Source of the DNA: an uncultured Desulfovibrio sp.
GTDB lineage: Bacteria; Desulfobacterota; Desulfovibrionia; Desulfovibrionales; Desulfovibrionaceae
NCBI RefSeq assembly: GCF_902477725.1
Contig: NZ_CABSIF010000016.1
Location: forward strand, 15,070 to 79,069
Reading direction: 5' to 3'
Length of the DNA stretch: 64,000 bases
Below are positions 32,855 to 41,927 of this stretch, in pieces (the first letter of the stretch is position 1; each line of letters begins with the position of its first letter). Under the pieces are notes generated by a model. It was given only the letters and a program-made list of their open reading frames with translations, made no database searches and was not told the origin of the DNA. Position numbers and translations under genes: made by a program.

Positions 32855-35167
32855 ATGTTGAGTAAAAATGTTCAGTTGGTCATTCGGGACGCCCTCATGG
32901 AAGCCCACCGGCGACGGCATGATCTGTTGACTGTGGAGCATGTGCTCTTTGCGCTGACCAACAGCATGAAGGGGCGCATCATTCTTGAGGGCAGCGGGGC
33001 AAGCGTGCCCGTGCTGCGCGAGCAGCTTGAGGAATTTTTCAACAAGGAACTGGAAACCGTTTCCCTGGCGGAAAAGCACGAAGTCTCGCAGACGGACAGT
33101 GTGCAGCGTGTGCTTGAACGCGCGCTGGAGCATATCCGCTCCTCCGGGCGTGATGCTGTGGAGCTTGGCGACCTGCTCATTTCCATCATGGATGAGGAAG
33201 AAAGCTACGCACACTTCTATCTGCGCAAACAGGGCGTTGAGCGGCTGGACGTGCTGACCTTTATTTCGCACGGGCTTGACGAAGGCGCTGGCTCGCGCGG
33301 CGTGGAAGCCGGGGCCGAAGCCGGGGACGGCGAAGCCAAGGCCGACCCTCTGGCCCAGTACACTGTTGAGCTTACGGCCCGCGCCAAGGAAGGCAAGATT
33401 GACCCCCTCGTGGGCCGCACTGCGGAGCTTGACCGCGCGGTTGAGGTGCTGTGCCGCCGCCGCAAGAATAATCCCCTGTTTGTGGGCGACCCCGGCGTTG
33501 GCAAAACCGCTTTGGCCGAGGGCCTTGCCTTGCGCATTGTGGAAGGCAACGTGCCTGAAATGTTTGCCAAAACAAAGCTTTACGCCCTTGATATGGGCCT
33601 TCTGCTGGCGGGCACGCGCTACCGGGGCGACTTTGAAGGCCGCCTCAAGGCTGTGGTGCAAAAGCTTAAGGAGCAGCCCGACTGCATCCTGTTTATTGAC
33701 GAAATCCACACCATCGTGGGCGCAGGTTCCACCTCTGGCGGCTCGCTTGACGCGTCCAACCTGCTCAAGCCCGTGCTCGCCAATGGCGAAATCCGCTGCA
33801 TTGGTTCCACCACCTACGAGGAATACCGCAACCATTTTGAAAAGGACCGCGCGCTGGCCCGCCGGTTTCAGCGCATTGACCTTACCGAGCCGACCACAGA
33901 AGAATGCCTTGGCATTCTTGAAGGGCTTGAGCCGCGCTATGCGCAGTATCACCACGTGCGTTACAGCCCTGCGGCCCTCAAGGCCATGGTGGATCTTACC
34001 GCGCGGCATGTGCGCGACCGTCTGCTGCCCGACAAGGCCATTGACGTGCTGGATGAAACTGGCGCGGCCGTGCGGCTTGGCCGTGGCGTAACGCCTACCG
34101 GAAAGCCTGCCAAAAAGAGCGGCAAGGATGCCCCGCTGGTCAGCGTGGCCGATGTGGAGCGCATTGTGGCCCGCATGGCGGGCATACCCGTGCGCACAGT
34201 TTCCGGCAAGGAACGCAACAAGCTGGCAACGCTTGAAAAAGACCTCAAGAGCCTTGTGTTCGGGCAGGAAAAAGCCATTGAGCTGACCGTGCGCGCCATC
34301 CTGCGCGCCCGCGCCGGGCTTGGGCAGGAGCAGCGCCCCGCTGGGGCCTTCCTGTTCTACGGCCCTACGGGCGTGGGCAAAACGGAAGTGGCCCGCAGCC
34401 TTGCCAAACTCATGGGCGTGGAATTTTTGCGCTACGACATGAGCGAATACATGGAAAAGCATTCTGTTTCGCGGCTCATCGGCGCGCCTCCAGGCTATGT
34501 GGGCTTTGATCAGGGAGGTCTCATGACTGAGGCCGTGCGCAAGGCCCCGTATTCCGTGGTGCTGCTGGACGAAGTGGAAAAAGCCCACCCGGATATCTTT
34601 AACGTGCTGCTCCAGGTGATGGATTACGCCACACTGACGGACAACACCGGGCGCAAGACAGACTTTTCGCATGTTATCCTTATCATGACCTCCAATGCCG
34701 GGGCCTTTGAAATGTCGCGGCCCGCCATGGGCTTTGGCGGCACAGCCCCGCAGGATGCGGCGCACAAGGGCCTCAAGGCTGTGGAAAACACCTTCAGCCC
34801 AGAATTCCGCAACCGGCTGGACGCGCTGGTGCCCTTTGGCAGCCTCACAGAACCCATGATGCTGCGCATTGTGGACAAGTTTGTGGGCGAAATCCGCACC
34901 AGCCTCGAGCAGCGCGGCGTAACGCTTACACTCACGGAGACCGCCCGCAAATGGCTTGCCCGCAAGGGCTTTGATCCGTCGATGGGTGCGCGGCCCCTGC
35001 GCCGCCTGCTGCGCACGGAGCTGGAAGACCGTCTGGCGCACGAACTGCTCTTCGGTTCGCTCAAAAAGGGCGGCAGCGCAAAGCTGACAGTCAAGGGCGA
35101 GGAACTGGCCCTTGAACATGAGGGCAGCGCGGCCAAAAGCCGCAAACCGGTGCCTGTAGACGCCTGA
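32855..35167 (+). CDS. clpA: ATP-dependent Clp protease ATP-binding subunit ClpA
   Basis: A 770-residue unfoldase. It has the N domain that docks ClpS (residues 1-145), AAA1 with Walker A GDPGVGKTALAEG and Walker B LFIDEIHTIVGAG, and AAA2 with Walker A GPTGVGKTEVARSLA and Walker B VVLLDEVEKAHPDIF, then the C-terminal domain. No ClpB-type middle coiled coil is present, which identifies ClpA. It works with ClpP, which is not in the window. It is flanked by clpS and aat, giving a compact N-degron locus. Confidence 0.97.
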   Translation: MLSKNVQLVIRDALMEAHRRRHDLLTVEHVLFALTNSMKGRIILEGSGASVPVLREQLEEFFNKELETVSLAEKHEVSQTDSVQRVLERALEHIRSSGRDAVELGDLLISIMDEEESYAHFYLRKQGVERLDVLTFISHGLDEGAGSRGVEAGAEAGDGEAKADPLAQYTVELTARAKEGKIDPLVGRTAELDRAVEVLCRRRKNNPLFVGDPGVGKTALAEGLALRIVEGNVPEMFAKTKLYALDMGLLLAGTRYRGDFEGRLKAVVQKLKEQPDCILFIDEIHTIVGAGSTSGGSLDASNLLKPVLANGEIRCIGSTTYEEYRNHFEKDRALARRFQRIDLTEPTTEECLGILEGLEPRYAQYHHVRYSPAALKAMVDLTARHVRDRLLPDKAIDVLDETGAAVRLGRGVTPTGKPAKKSGKDAPLVSVADVERIVARMAGIPVRTVSGKERNKLATLEKDLKSLVFGQEKAIELTVRAILRARAGLGQEQRPAGAFLFYGPTGVGKTEVARSLAKLMGVEFLRYDMSEYMEKHSVSRLIGAPPGYVGFDQGGLMTEAVRKAPYSVVLLDEVEKAHPDIFNVLLQVMDYATLTDNTGRKTDFSHVILIMTSNAGAFEMSRPAMGFGGTAPQDAAHKGLKAVENTFSPEFRNRLDALVPFGSLTEPMMLRIVDKFVGEIRTSLEQRGVTLTLTETARKWLARKGFDPSMGARPLRRLLRTELEDRLAHELLFGSLKKGGSAKLTVKGEELALEHEGSAAKSRKPVPVDA

Positions 35168-35182
35168 TTATATGCAGAAAGG

Positions 35183-35222
35183 CGGGCCGGGGCTGTTGCC
35201 GAATGCGGCAGTTCCGGCCTGC
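35183..35222. other. Hairpin between clpA and aat
   Basis: GCGGGCCGG (35183-35190, plus one) pairs with CCGGCCTGC (35214-35222), with an inner stem TTGCCG/CGGCAG. There is no T run behind it, so termination is uncertain. It could reduce expression of aat relative to clpA. Confidence 0.4.
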
Positions 35223-35300
35223 TTGCGTTTACGCTGTTTTCAATGGCATCCGCCCCGTCCCATAAAATATTCAAATGGTACTCTGTCGGCAAAGGACGCT

Positions 35301-36080
35301 ATGATCGGGGCATTTACAGCACTGGCCTCTCAATTTCCGCCGCCGGAAACAGCCCGTGAAGACGGGTTGCTGTGTCTGGGCGGCGATCTGCGGCCAGAAC
35401 GTCTGGTTGCTGCCTATAGCCGTGGAATTTTCCCCTGGTATTCCAAGGGAATGCCCATCCTCTGGTGGTCGCCGGATCCCCGCTGCGTCATGCCTCTTGA
35501 GGCCTTTCGCCTGCCTGCGCGCAGCGCCCGCAAGCTGCGCCTGCATCCTTTTGAACTGACCCACAACGCCGCCTTCAAGCAGGTTATCCGCGCTTGCGCA
35601 GCGCCAAGGGACAAGGAGGGCGGCACCTGGATTATTGACGACATGATGCGCGCCTACGAAGACCTGCACGCCCTTGGCTATGCCCATTCCATTGAGGCCT
35701 GGCGTGATGGCGAGCTGGTGGGCGGTCTGTATGGTGTGGCACTGGGGCGGGCTTTTTTTGGCGAATCCATGTTCCACACCCAGCCGGAGGCCTCACGTGC
35801 CGCGCTGGCCGGTCTGGTGGGTCTGCTGCGCCAGCGTGGGGCCACCTTGCTTGACTGCCAGCAGGAAACGCCGCACATCATGCGCATGGGCGGCGTAATG
35901 CTGCCGCGTGTGATTTTTCAGGCCGAGCTTGAGCGTGCCCTTGCCATGCAAACGCAAACAGGCGCTGCGCAAAGTTGCGCAACGCCTGAAATGGTTGAAA
36001 GCGGCCTGCCGTTTCCATGGCTGCCCTGGGGAGTCGTGTACAGCTATTCCCCAGACGGCTTCTGGGCGGCCAGATCGTAA
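35301..36080 (+). CDS. aat: Leucyl/phenylalanyl-tRNA--protein transferase
   Basis: A 260-residue Aat from ATG 35301 behind AAAGGACGCT. It adds Leu or Phe from charged tRNA to proteins with N-terminal Arg or Lys, making the N-degron that ClpS reads. The family motifs are clear: DGLLCLGGDLRPERLVAAY, GIFPWYSKGMPILWWSPDPR, HSIEAWRDGELVGGLYGV, FFGESMFH and LLDCQQETPHI. The frame extends upstream to 35172 without a start signal. The 3' end overlaps the convergent gene at 36044 by 37 bp. Confidence 0.96.
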   Translation: MIGAFTALASQFPPPETAREDGLLCLGGDLRPERLVAAYSRGIFPWYSKGMPILWWSPDPRCVMPLEAFRLPARSARKLRLHPFELTHNAAFKQVIRACAAPRDKEGGTWIIDDMMRAYEDLHALGYAHSIEAWRDGELVGGLYGVALGRAFFGESMFHTQPEASRAALAGLVGLLRQRGATLLDCQQETPHIMRMGGVMLPRVIFQAELERALAMQTQTGAAQSCATPEMVESGLPFPWLPWGVVYSYSPDGFWAARS

Positions 36081-36535
36081 AAACCATAGGCCGGGAAGGG
36101 CAGCGGGTAGTCGCGCACCGCGTCAAAGCGGATGAAGCCCGTGGTCTTGCCTTCGCCAATGCCTGCCAGCGGCGCAACGCCAAAGGGCACGGGCAGATCA
36201 AGCGGGCAGACCGTGATTTTTTCGATCTGGTCGGCATAGCGCTTTTCAAGGTATTCAACCAGCGCGTGGCTTTCTTCTGCGGTGAAGGATTCAAGCACGC
36301 AGCGCAGGGCGGCTTCTTCCGTAGCGCCTTGCAGCACTTCTGCCGGAACGGAAGGGTCAACCGGGGCCACAAGGCCAAGACCCTTGATGGCTTCCACTTC
36401 GGCATCAGTCGCGCCGGGGCGGAAAATCTGCACGTCCAGATGGCGGCAGCCCTTGAAGGTGCTGAGAGTTGCGGCCACAATGAAAACCCGGTCGATGGGC
36501 AGATCTATCTGTGAAGGTACGAAGATTTTTTCCAT
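36044..36535 (-). CDS. Conserved hypothetical protein
   Basis: A 163-residue acidic protein starting at ATG 36535 with GGGAATT upstream. It begins MEKIFVPSQIDLPIDRVFIV and includes a central helical part rich in Glu (TEEAALRCVLESFTAEESHALVEYLEKRYAD) and a C-terminal LDLPVPFGVAPLAGIGEGK stretch. There is no signal peptide or membrane segment. I do not recognise the family. It is divergent from uvrB and overlaps the end of aat tail to tail. Confidence 0.75.
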   Translation of the reverse strand: MEKIFVPSQIDLPIDRVFIVAATLSTFKGCRHLDVQIFRPGATDAEVEAIKGLGLVAPVDPSVPAEVLQGATEEAALRCVLESFTAEESHALVEYLEKRYADQIEKITVCPLDLPVPFGVAPLAGIGEGKTTGFIRFDAVRDYPLPFPAYGFYDLAAQKPSGE

Positions 36536-36592
36536 GGCAATTCCCGTTCGTTATTGATGTAATCCTGTCCTCTTACTCCAAAACATAATATT

Positions 36593-38623
36593 ATGGAAGA
36601 TAATCCGGTCATCCCATTCAGCCTTGAAACGGCATACACGCCCACGGGCGACCAGCCCACGGCCATTAACGCTCTTGTGGACAATCTTCAGGCCGGGGTT
36701 CCCTCCCAGGTTTTGCTGGGCGTTACCGGCTCCGGCAAAACCTTTACCATGGCCAACGTCATTGCCCGCTGCAACCGCCCGGCGCTGGTTCTCGCCCCCA
36801 ACAAAACGCTGGCGGCCCAGCTTTACGGCGAGTTCCGGGGGCTGTTTCCGCGCAATGCCGTGGAATATTTTGTCAGCTATTACGACTATTACCAGCCGGA
36901 GGCCTATGTTCCGGCCTCGGACACATATATTGAAAAAGATTCATCCATCAACGACAACATCGACAAGCTGCGCCATGCCGCCACTCACGCCCTGTTGACC
37001 CGGCGCGATGTGATCATTGTGGCTTCGGTTTCGTGCATTTACGGCCTTGGCTCGCCGGAATATTACGCCAAGATGGTCATTCCCGTTGAGGTGGGGCAGC
37101 ACTTCCCCATGGACAAGCTCATCACCCGGCTGGTGGAAGTGCACTACGAGCGCAACGATTACGACTTCCACCGAGGCACCTTCCGCGTGCGCGGCGATGC
37201 CCTTGAAATTATTCCCGCCTACCATCACGAGCGGGCGCTGCGGCTGGAATTTTTTGGCGACGACATTGACCTCATGCGCGAGATTGACCCCCTCACAGGC
37301 GAAGTGCTGGCCGAGGTAAGCAAAACAGTGCTGTATCCTGCCAGCCACTTTGTTTCCGCGCAGGACAACCTCAAGCGGGCTGCCAGCGACATACGCGATG
37401 AACTGGCGGTGCGGCTTAAGTATTTCAAGGAGCACGGGCAGCTTGTGGAGGCCCAGCGCATTGAGCAACGCACCCAGCTTGACCTCGAAATGATTGAAGA
37501 GCTCGGCTACTGCAACGGCATTGAAAACTATACCCGCCACCTCGACGGCCGCAAGCCGGGCGAGCCGCCGTCCTGTCTGCTCAACTATTTTCCCGAAGAC
37601 TTTCTGCTCTTTGTGGACGAATCGCACATCACCATTCCGCAGGTGGGCGGCATGTACAAGGGCGACCGTTCGCGCAAGCAGACCCTTGTGGATTACGGCT
37701 TTCGCCTGCCTTCGGCTCTGGATAACCGCCCCCTCCAGTTCAACGAGTTCACCAACCTGCTCAATCAGGTGGTTTACGTGTCGGCCACGCCCAGCAAGTA
37801 CGAGCTGGATCAGGCGCAGGGCATTGTGGCGGAGCAGATCATCCGCCCCACGGGCCTTGTGGATCCTGTTGTGGAAGTACGCCCCACCAAGGGCCAGATG
37901 GAAAATCTGCTTGGCGAATGCCGGGGCAAGGTAACGCTGGGCGAGAGGGTGCTTGTCACCACACTTACCAAACGCATGGCGGAAGATCTCACAGAATACT
38001 GCTGCAACATGGGCGTGCGGGCGCGCTACCTGCATTCGGACATTGATACGCTCGAGCGCATGCAGATTATCCGCGCGTTGCGGCTTGGGGAATTTGACGT
38101 GCTGGTGGGCATCAACCTGCTGCGCGAGGGGCTGGACATCCCCGAAGTGTCGCTTGTGTGCATTCTGGATGCGGACAAGGAGGGCTTTTTGCGCTCCACG
38201 GGCTCGCTTATCCAGACCTTTGGCCGCGCCGCGCGCAACGCGCAGGGCAAGGTGATACTGTATGCGGACAAGATCACCGATTCCATGCGCGCCGCCATGG
38301 GCGAAACCGAGCGCCGCCGCGCCAGACAGTCGGCCTACAATGAAGAGCACGGCATCACGCCCACCAGCACCCGCAAATCGCTTGAATCGCCACTGGATAG
38401 CCTGTATGTGGAAGATGGCGGCGGGCGCGGGCGCGGCAAGGGTAAGGGCAAACAGCGCGAGCCAGACGCAGTGCCACTGACAGCCGAGGATGTTGCCATT
38501 CTTGTTGTCAAGCTTGAAAAGGAAATGCGTCAGGCGGCCCGCGATCTGGAATTTGAACAGGCCGCAGAGCTGCGTGACCGCATCCGCATTTTGCGGGCCA
38601 GACTTATCGCCATGCCCGAATAG
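36593..38623 (+). CDS. uvrB: Excinuclease ABC subunit B
   Basis: A 676-residue UvrB, the damage-verification helicase of nucleotide excision repair. It has motif I GVTGSGKTFTMANV, the beta-hairpin region EYFVSYYDYYQPEAYVP, the DEAD-type FVDESHITIPQ, motifs V/VI near GINLLREGLDIPEVSLV and QTFGRAARNAQGKVILYAD, and a C-terminal UVR domain (EKEMRQAARDLEFEQAAELRDRI) for UvrC contact. A Gly/Arg/Lys-rich insert (GGGRGRGKGKGKQRE) precedes the UVR domain. The ATG at 36593 has no strong ribosome binding site. Confidence 0.98.
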   Translation: MEDNPVIPFSLETAYTPTGDQPTAINALVDNLQAGVPSQVLLGVTGSGKTFTMANVIARCNRPALVLAPNKTLAAQLYGEFRGLFPRNAVEYFVSYYDYYQPEAYVPASDTYIEKDSSINDNIDKLRHAATHALLTRRDVIIVASVSCIYGLGSPEYYAKMVIPVEVGQHFPMDKLITRLVEVHYERNDYDFHRGTFRVRGDALEIIPAYHHERALRLEFFGDDIDLMREIDPLTGEVLAEVSKTVLYPASHFVSAQDNLKRAASDIRDELAVRLKYFKEHGQLVEAQRIEQRTQLDLEMIEELGYCNGIENYTRHLDGRKPGEPPSCLLNYFPEDFLLFVDESHITIPQVGGMYKGDRSRKQTLVDYGFRLPSALDNRPLQFNEFTNLLNQVVYVSATPSKYELDQAQGIVAEQIIRPTGLVDPVVEVRPTKGQMENLLGECRGKVTLGERVLVTTLTKRMAEDLTEYCCNMGVRARYLHSDIDTLERMQIIRALRLGEFDVLVGINLLREGLDIPEVSLVCILDADKEGFLRSTGSLIQTFGRAARNAQGKVILYADKITDSMRAAMGETERRRARQSAYNEEHGITPTSTRKSLESPLDSLYVEDGGGRGRGKGKGKQREPDAVPLTAEDVAILVVKLEKEMRQAARDLEFEQAAELRDRIRILRARLIAMPE

Positions 38624-38712
38624 ACGGGGACGTTTGCCCCTGTGTGCAGTGCCGCCGCAAAGCCCGGAAGCCAAACAAGGGCGCGGCGGCTGACCATCAG
38701 AAAGGTTTTTTC

Positions 38713-40842
38713 ATGTCGCAGAATTCACGCAATGGCAGGCAGGAGCAGAACAGCCTCTTTGCCACTGGCCCCGCTGGCGGCCCCAGCAGCGAGGAGCGCA
38801 ACCGCGCCCGCTGGCTGATCGCCGAACTGGAGCGCCACAATTATCTGTACCACACGCAGGATGCGCCGGAAATTTCGGACGACCAGTTTGACGCGCTGTT
38901 TCATGAGCTGGCCGCGCTGGAAGACCGCTGGCCGGAGCTGCGCTCTGCCCATTCACCCACCTTGCGTGTGGGCGGCAAGCTGCTGGACGGTCTTGCCAAA
39001 AAAAGCCACAGCCGCCAGATGTACGGTCTAGACAACGTCTTTTCTGTCGAAGAGTGGCGCGATTTTGTGGAGCGTATGCGCCGTGCATGGGATACGGAAG
39101 TCAACGGCCCTCTGCCGCAAGCCTTCTGGTGTGACCCGAAGCTTGACGGCCTCGCGCTGGAAATCATCTATGTGAACGGCGAGTTGCAGGAGGCCCTGAC
39201 GCGCGGCGACGGCGAGGTGGGCGAAGTCGTCACCGAGGCCGTGCGTACCATCCGCACCGTGCCTCTGCGTCTCAGGGGCGAAGGGCCGTTTCCTGCGCGG
39301 CTTGAAGTGCGCGGCGAAGTGGTGATGTTTAAAAAAGATTTTGACGCTCTCAACGCCCGGCAGGAATCGCTGGGGCAAAAGACCTTTGCCAATCCGCGCA
39401 ATGCCGCCGCCGGGACCCTGCGCCAGCTCGATATTTCGGTTACTGAATCCCGCCCCCTGCGTTTTCTGGCTTATAGTCTGGGCGATGCGCAGTGGGCCCC
39501 GGCGCAGCCCTGCCGCCTGCATTCGGAGTTGATGGCCCGCCTCAAGGAATACGGCTTTCTTACCCCGCCAAACGGCAAGCTCTGCGCGAACCCGCAGGAT
39601 GTTGAAGAATATGTGAACTGGGTGCGCGAAAACAGGCCGGAATTTGCCATGGAAATTGACGGTGCCGTGGCAAAGCAGAATGACCTTGAAGCGCAGGAAG
39701 CACTCGGCTTTACGGCACGCGCGCCGCGTTTTGCCGTGGCCTTCAAGTTCCCTGCCATGCAGGCGCAGACCCTGCTTGAGGGCATAGAAATTCAGGTGGG
39801 CCGCACAGGGGCACTTACGCCTGTGGCCACACTTGCTCCTGTGGCTGTGGGCGGGGTAATGGTTTCGCGCGCAACCCTGCATAATGAGGATGAAATCCGC
39901 GCGCGCGACGTGCGCGTGGGCGATACCGTTATTGTGCAGCGCGCGGGCGATGTTATCCCCGAAGTGGTCGGCCCGGTGCTGGATAAAAGGCCTGCGGGCG
40001 CTGAACCCTATCAGTTCCCCCGCACGTGCCCGGCCTGTGGGCAGCCCGTGTACCGCGAAGAAGGCGAAGCTGCCTGGCGGTGCGAAAATCTGGCTTGCCC
40101 CGCTATCCGGCTGCGCTCAATAACTCATTTTGTTTCCAAGGCCGGGCTTGATATTCAGGGCGTGGGGCAAAAGTGGATCGAGCAGCTTGTGACCAGCGGG
40201 CGTGTGCAGTCGCCAGCCGATCTGTTCAGCCTCACCGTGCAGGATCTGCTGGGTTTTGAACGCATGGGCGAGGTGCTGGCGCAAAAGTTTGTGGATTCGC
40301 TGGAAAACGCCTGCCACACCGCCACCCTGCAAAGGCTCATCAGCGCCCTTGGTATCCGCCATGTGGGCGAGCAGACGGCCCGCACCCTGGCAGCGCGCTT
40401 TGCGGATCTGGACGAACTGGAAAATGCCACGGTGGAAAGCCTGCTCGCCCTGCCCGATGTGGGGCCGGAAGTGGCTTCGTCCATACGCAACTTTTTTGAC
40501 AGCCCCGCCAACCGCGAGCAGCTTGCACGTCTCAAGGAGAAGGGGCCGTGGCCCAAGGGCGCGGATTCGGCTCAGGGCGCGCAAACCCTTGTCGAAGGGC
40601 CGCTGGCTGGCAAAACCATTCTTTTTACGGGCACCATCAGCGTGCCGCGCGGCACGGCACAAAAGTGGGCCGAGGCCGCCGGGGCTGTTCCCCTTGGTGC
40701 TGTCAGCAAAAAACTGGACTATCTTGTGGCGGGCGAAAAGGCGGGCAGCAAGCTGGACAAGGCGCGCTCCCTTGGCGTAACCGTGCTGGATGAAACGGAA
40801 TTCAGAAACCTGTTGCGTGAATCCGGCATTGAGCCGGAATAA
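38713..40842 (+). CDS. ligA: NAD-dependent DNA ligase
   Basis: A 709-residue LigA that seals nicks in replication and repair. It shows the Ia NMN-binding domain (LYHTQDAPEISDDQFDALF), the adenylation motif KLDG in WCDPKLDGLALEI, the OB fold, the C4 zinc finger (CPACGQ with CENLACP), HhH repeats (GIRHVGEQTARTLA, LPDVGPEVASSI) and a C-terminal BRCT domain (LAGKTILFTGTISVPR). ATG 38713 with GAAAGG upstream is chosen. It lies 89 bp after uvrB and 16 bp before dapB. Confidence 0.98.
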   Translation: MSQNSRNGRQEQNSLFATGPAGGPSSEERNRARWLIAELERHNYLYHTQDAPEISDDQFDALFHELAALEDRWPELRSAHSPTLRVGGKLLDGLAKKSHSRQMYGLDNVFSVEEWRDFVERMRRAWDTEVNGPLPQAFWCDPKLDGLALEIIYVNGELQEALTRGDGEVGEVVTEAVRTIRTVPLRLRGEGPFPARLEVRGEVVMFKKDFDALNARQESLGQKTFANPRNAAAGTLRQLDISVTESRPLRFLAYSLGDAQWAPAQPCRLHSELMARLKEYGFLTPPNGKLCANPQDVEEYVNWVRENRPEFAMEIDGAVAKQNDLEAQEALGFTARAPRFAVAFKFPAMQAQTLLEGIEIQVGRTGALTPVATLAPVAVGGVMVSRATLHNEDEIRARDVRVGDTVIVQRAGDVIPEVVGPVLDKRPAGAEPYQFPRTCPACGQPVYREEGEAAWRCENLACPAIRLRSITHFVSKAGLDIQGVGQKWIEQLVTSGRVQSPADLFSLTVQDLLGFERMGEVLAQKFVDSLENACHTATLQRLISALGIRHVGEQTARTLAARFADLDELENATVESLLALPDVGPEVASSIRNFFDSPANREQLARLKEKGPWPKGADSAQGAQTLVEGPLAGKTILFTGTISVPRGTAQKWAEAAGAVPLGAVSKKLDYLVAGEKAGSKLDKARSLGVTVLDETEFRNLLRESGIEPE

Positions 40843-40858
40843 CGGAAACGGAGAAGCT

Positions 40859-41647
40859 ATGAGCACTTCTATTATTGTGGTCGGGGCCAGCGGGCGCATG
40901 GGCAAAACCATCAGCGGGCTTGTAGAAGCCGACCCGCAGTTCACCCTTGCGGGGCTGGTGGACAGCCCGGAGCGCATAGCCGCTCTAGCGGGCGCTGCCT
41001 GTCCTGTTTCCGACAGCTTGGCTGCCCTGTTGCCCAAGCTTCCTGGTGCAGTGGTCATTGACTTCACCGCGCCTGCCGTGAGCCTGCAATCGGCGCAGGC
41101 CGTGGCGCAGACGGGCAACGCCCTAGTTATCGGCACCACGGGCTTTACCGATGAGCAAAAGGATGAACTGCGCGCCCTTGCCGACAAGGCCCCCATTTTC
41201 TGGGCCTCGAACATGAGCATCGGCGTGAATGTGCTGCTCAACATCCTGCCCCAGCTTACCAAGGCCCTTGGCGAAGATTATGATATTGAAATGGTGGAGC
41301 TGCACCACAACCGCAAAAAGGACAGCCCCAGTGGCACGGCCCTGACACTTGGCGAGTGCCTTGCCGAGGCCCGCGACTGGAAGCTCAACGATGTGCGCTG
41401 CTCCAGCCGTGACGGCATCATCGGCGCTCGCCCCAAGGAGCAGATCGGCATTCAGGCCATACGCGGCGGGGATGTGGTGGGCGTACACACCGTGTACTTT
41501 ATGGGGCCCGGGGAGCGCATTGAAGTGACCCATCAGGCCCACTCGCGCGAGAATTTTGCGCGCGGCGCTATCCGCGCCGCTGGCTGGATGGCAGGGCAGA
41601 AGCCCGGCAAGCTCTATAGCATGCAGGATGTGATTAAGGATATCTAG
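40859..41647 (+). CDS. dapB: 4-hydroxy-tetrahydrodipicolinate reductase
   Basis: A 262-residue DapB of the diaminopimelate/lysine pathway. The Rossmann motif VVGASGRMGKTI at the N terminus binds NAD(P)H, VIDFTAPA and GTTGFTDEQ are typical, and ELHHNRKKDSPSGTAL holds the catalytic His and Lys and the substrate-binding GT. The start follows ACGGAGAAGCT. It is the last gene of the uvrB-ligA-dapB run, with a large hairpin downstream. Confidence 0.97.
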   Translation: MSTSIIVVGASGRMGKTISGLVEADPQFTLAGLVDSPERIAALAGAACPVSDSLAALLPKLPGAVVIDFTAPAVSLQSAQAVAQTGNALVIGTTGFTDEQKDELRALADKAPIFWASNMSIGVNVLLNILPQLTKALGEDYDIEMVELHHNRKKDSPSGTALTLGECLAEARDWKLNDVRCSSRDGIIGARPKEQIGIQAIRGGDVVGVHTVYFMGPGERIEVTHQAHSRENFARGAIRAAGWMAGQKPGKLYSMQDVIKDI

Positions 41648-41755
41648 CAGATAGAGCTTCGCAGGCTGTTTCTACCTTCGTAAGCTTTCAGTTTTGTACA
41701 ATATCCGTTGGTCTTACTTCTTTTGGGCAGACCAATGCAGGGTGTTTAAAACAGG

Positions 41756-41807
41756 CCCGCTTTCGTTCAGTGGCAACACGTTAGGTGCTGCATTGAACGA
41801 AGGCGGG
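41756..41807. terminator. Large hairpin downstream of dapB
   Basis: Seventeen-base arms CCCGCTTTCGTTCAGTG (41756-41772) and CATTGAACGAAGGCGGG (41791-41807) pair with two G-U type mismatches and are followed by TCTGATCTGTTTTATT. It is a plausible terminator for the uvrB-ligA-dapB unit. Confidence 0.6.
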
Positions 41808-41856
41808 TCTGATCTGTTTTATTGCTGCCGTGCCTGTGTCGATGGGGCAGAGCGCG

Positions 41857-41892
41857 AAAAAGCCCCTGAACAGTTTGCCGTTCAGGGACTTT
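41857..41892 (-). terminator. Rho-independent terminator of the chemoreceptor gene
   Basis: On the minus strand AAAGTCCCTGAAC and GTTCAGGGGCTTT form a 13-bp stem (one G-U) over an 8-base loop, ending in a T run (41861-41857). It lies 36 bp after the stop codon. Confidence 0.85.
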
Positions 41893-41927
41893 GCATTTGT
41901 TGCAGGGCAGGCTCACTTCCGCGCCAG

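Noticed and set aside
32345..35119. 924-codon open frame antisense to clpS-clpA
   Set aside because: It mirrors the GC-rich third positions of clpA, has no ribosome binding site and no family motif, and is fully covered by a certain gene.
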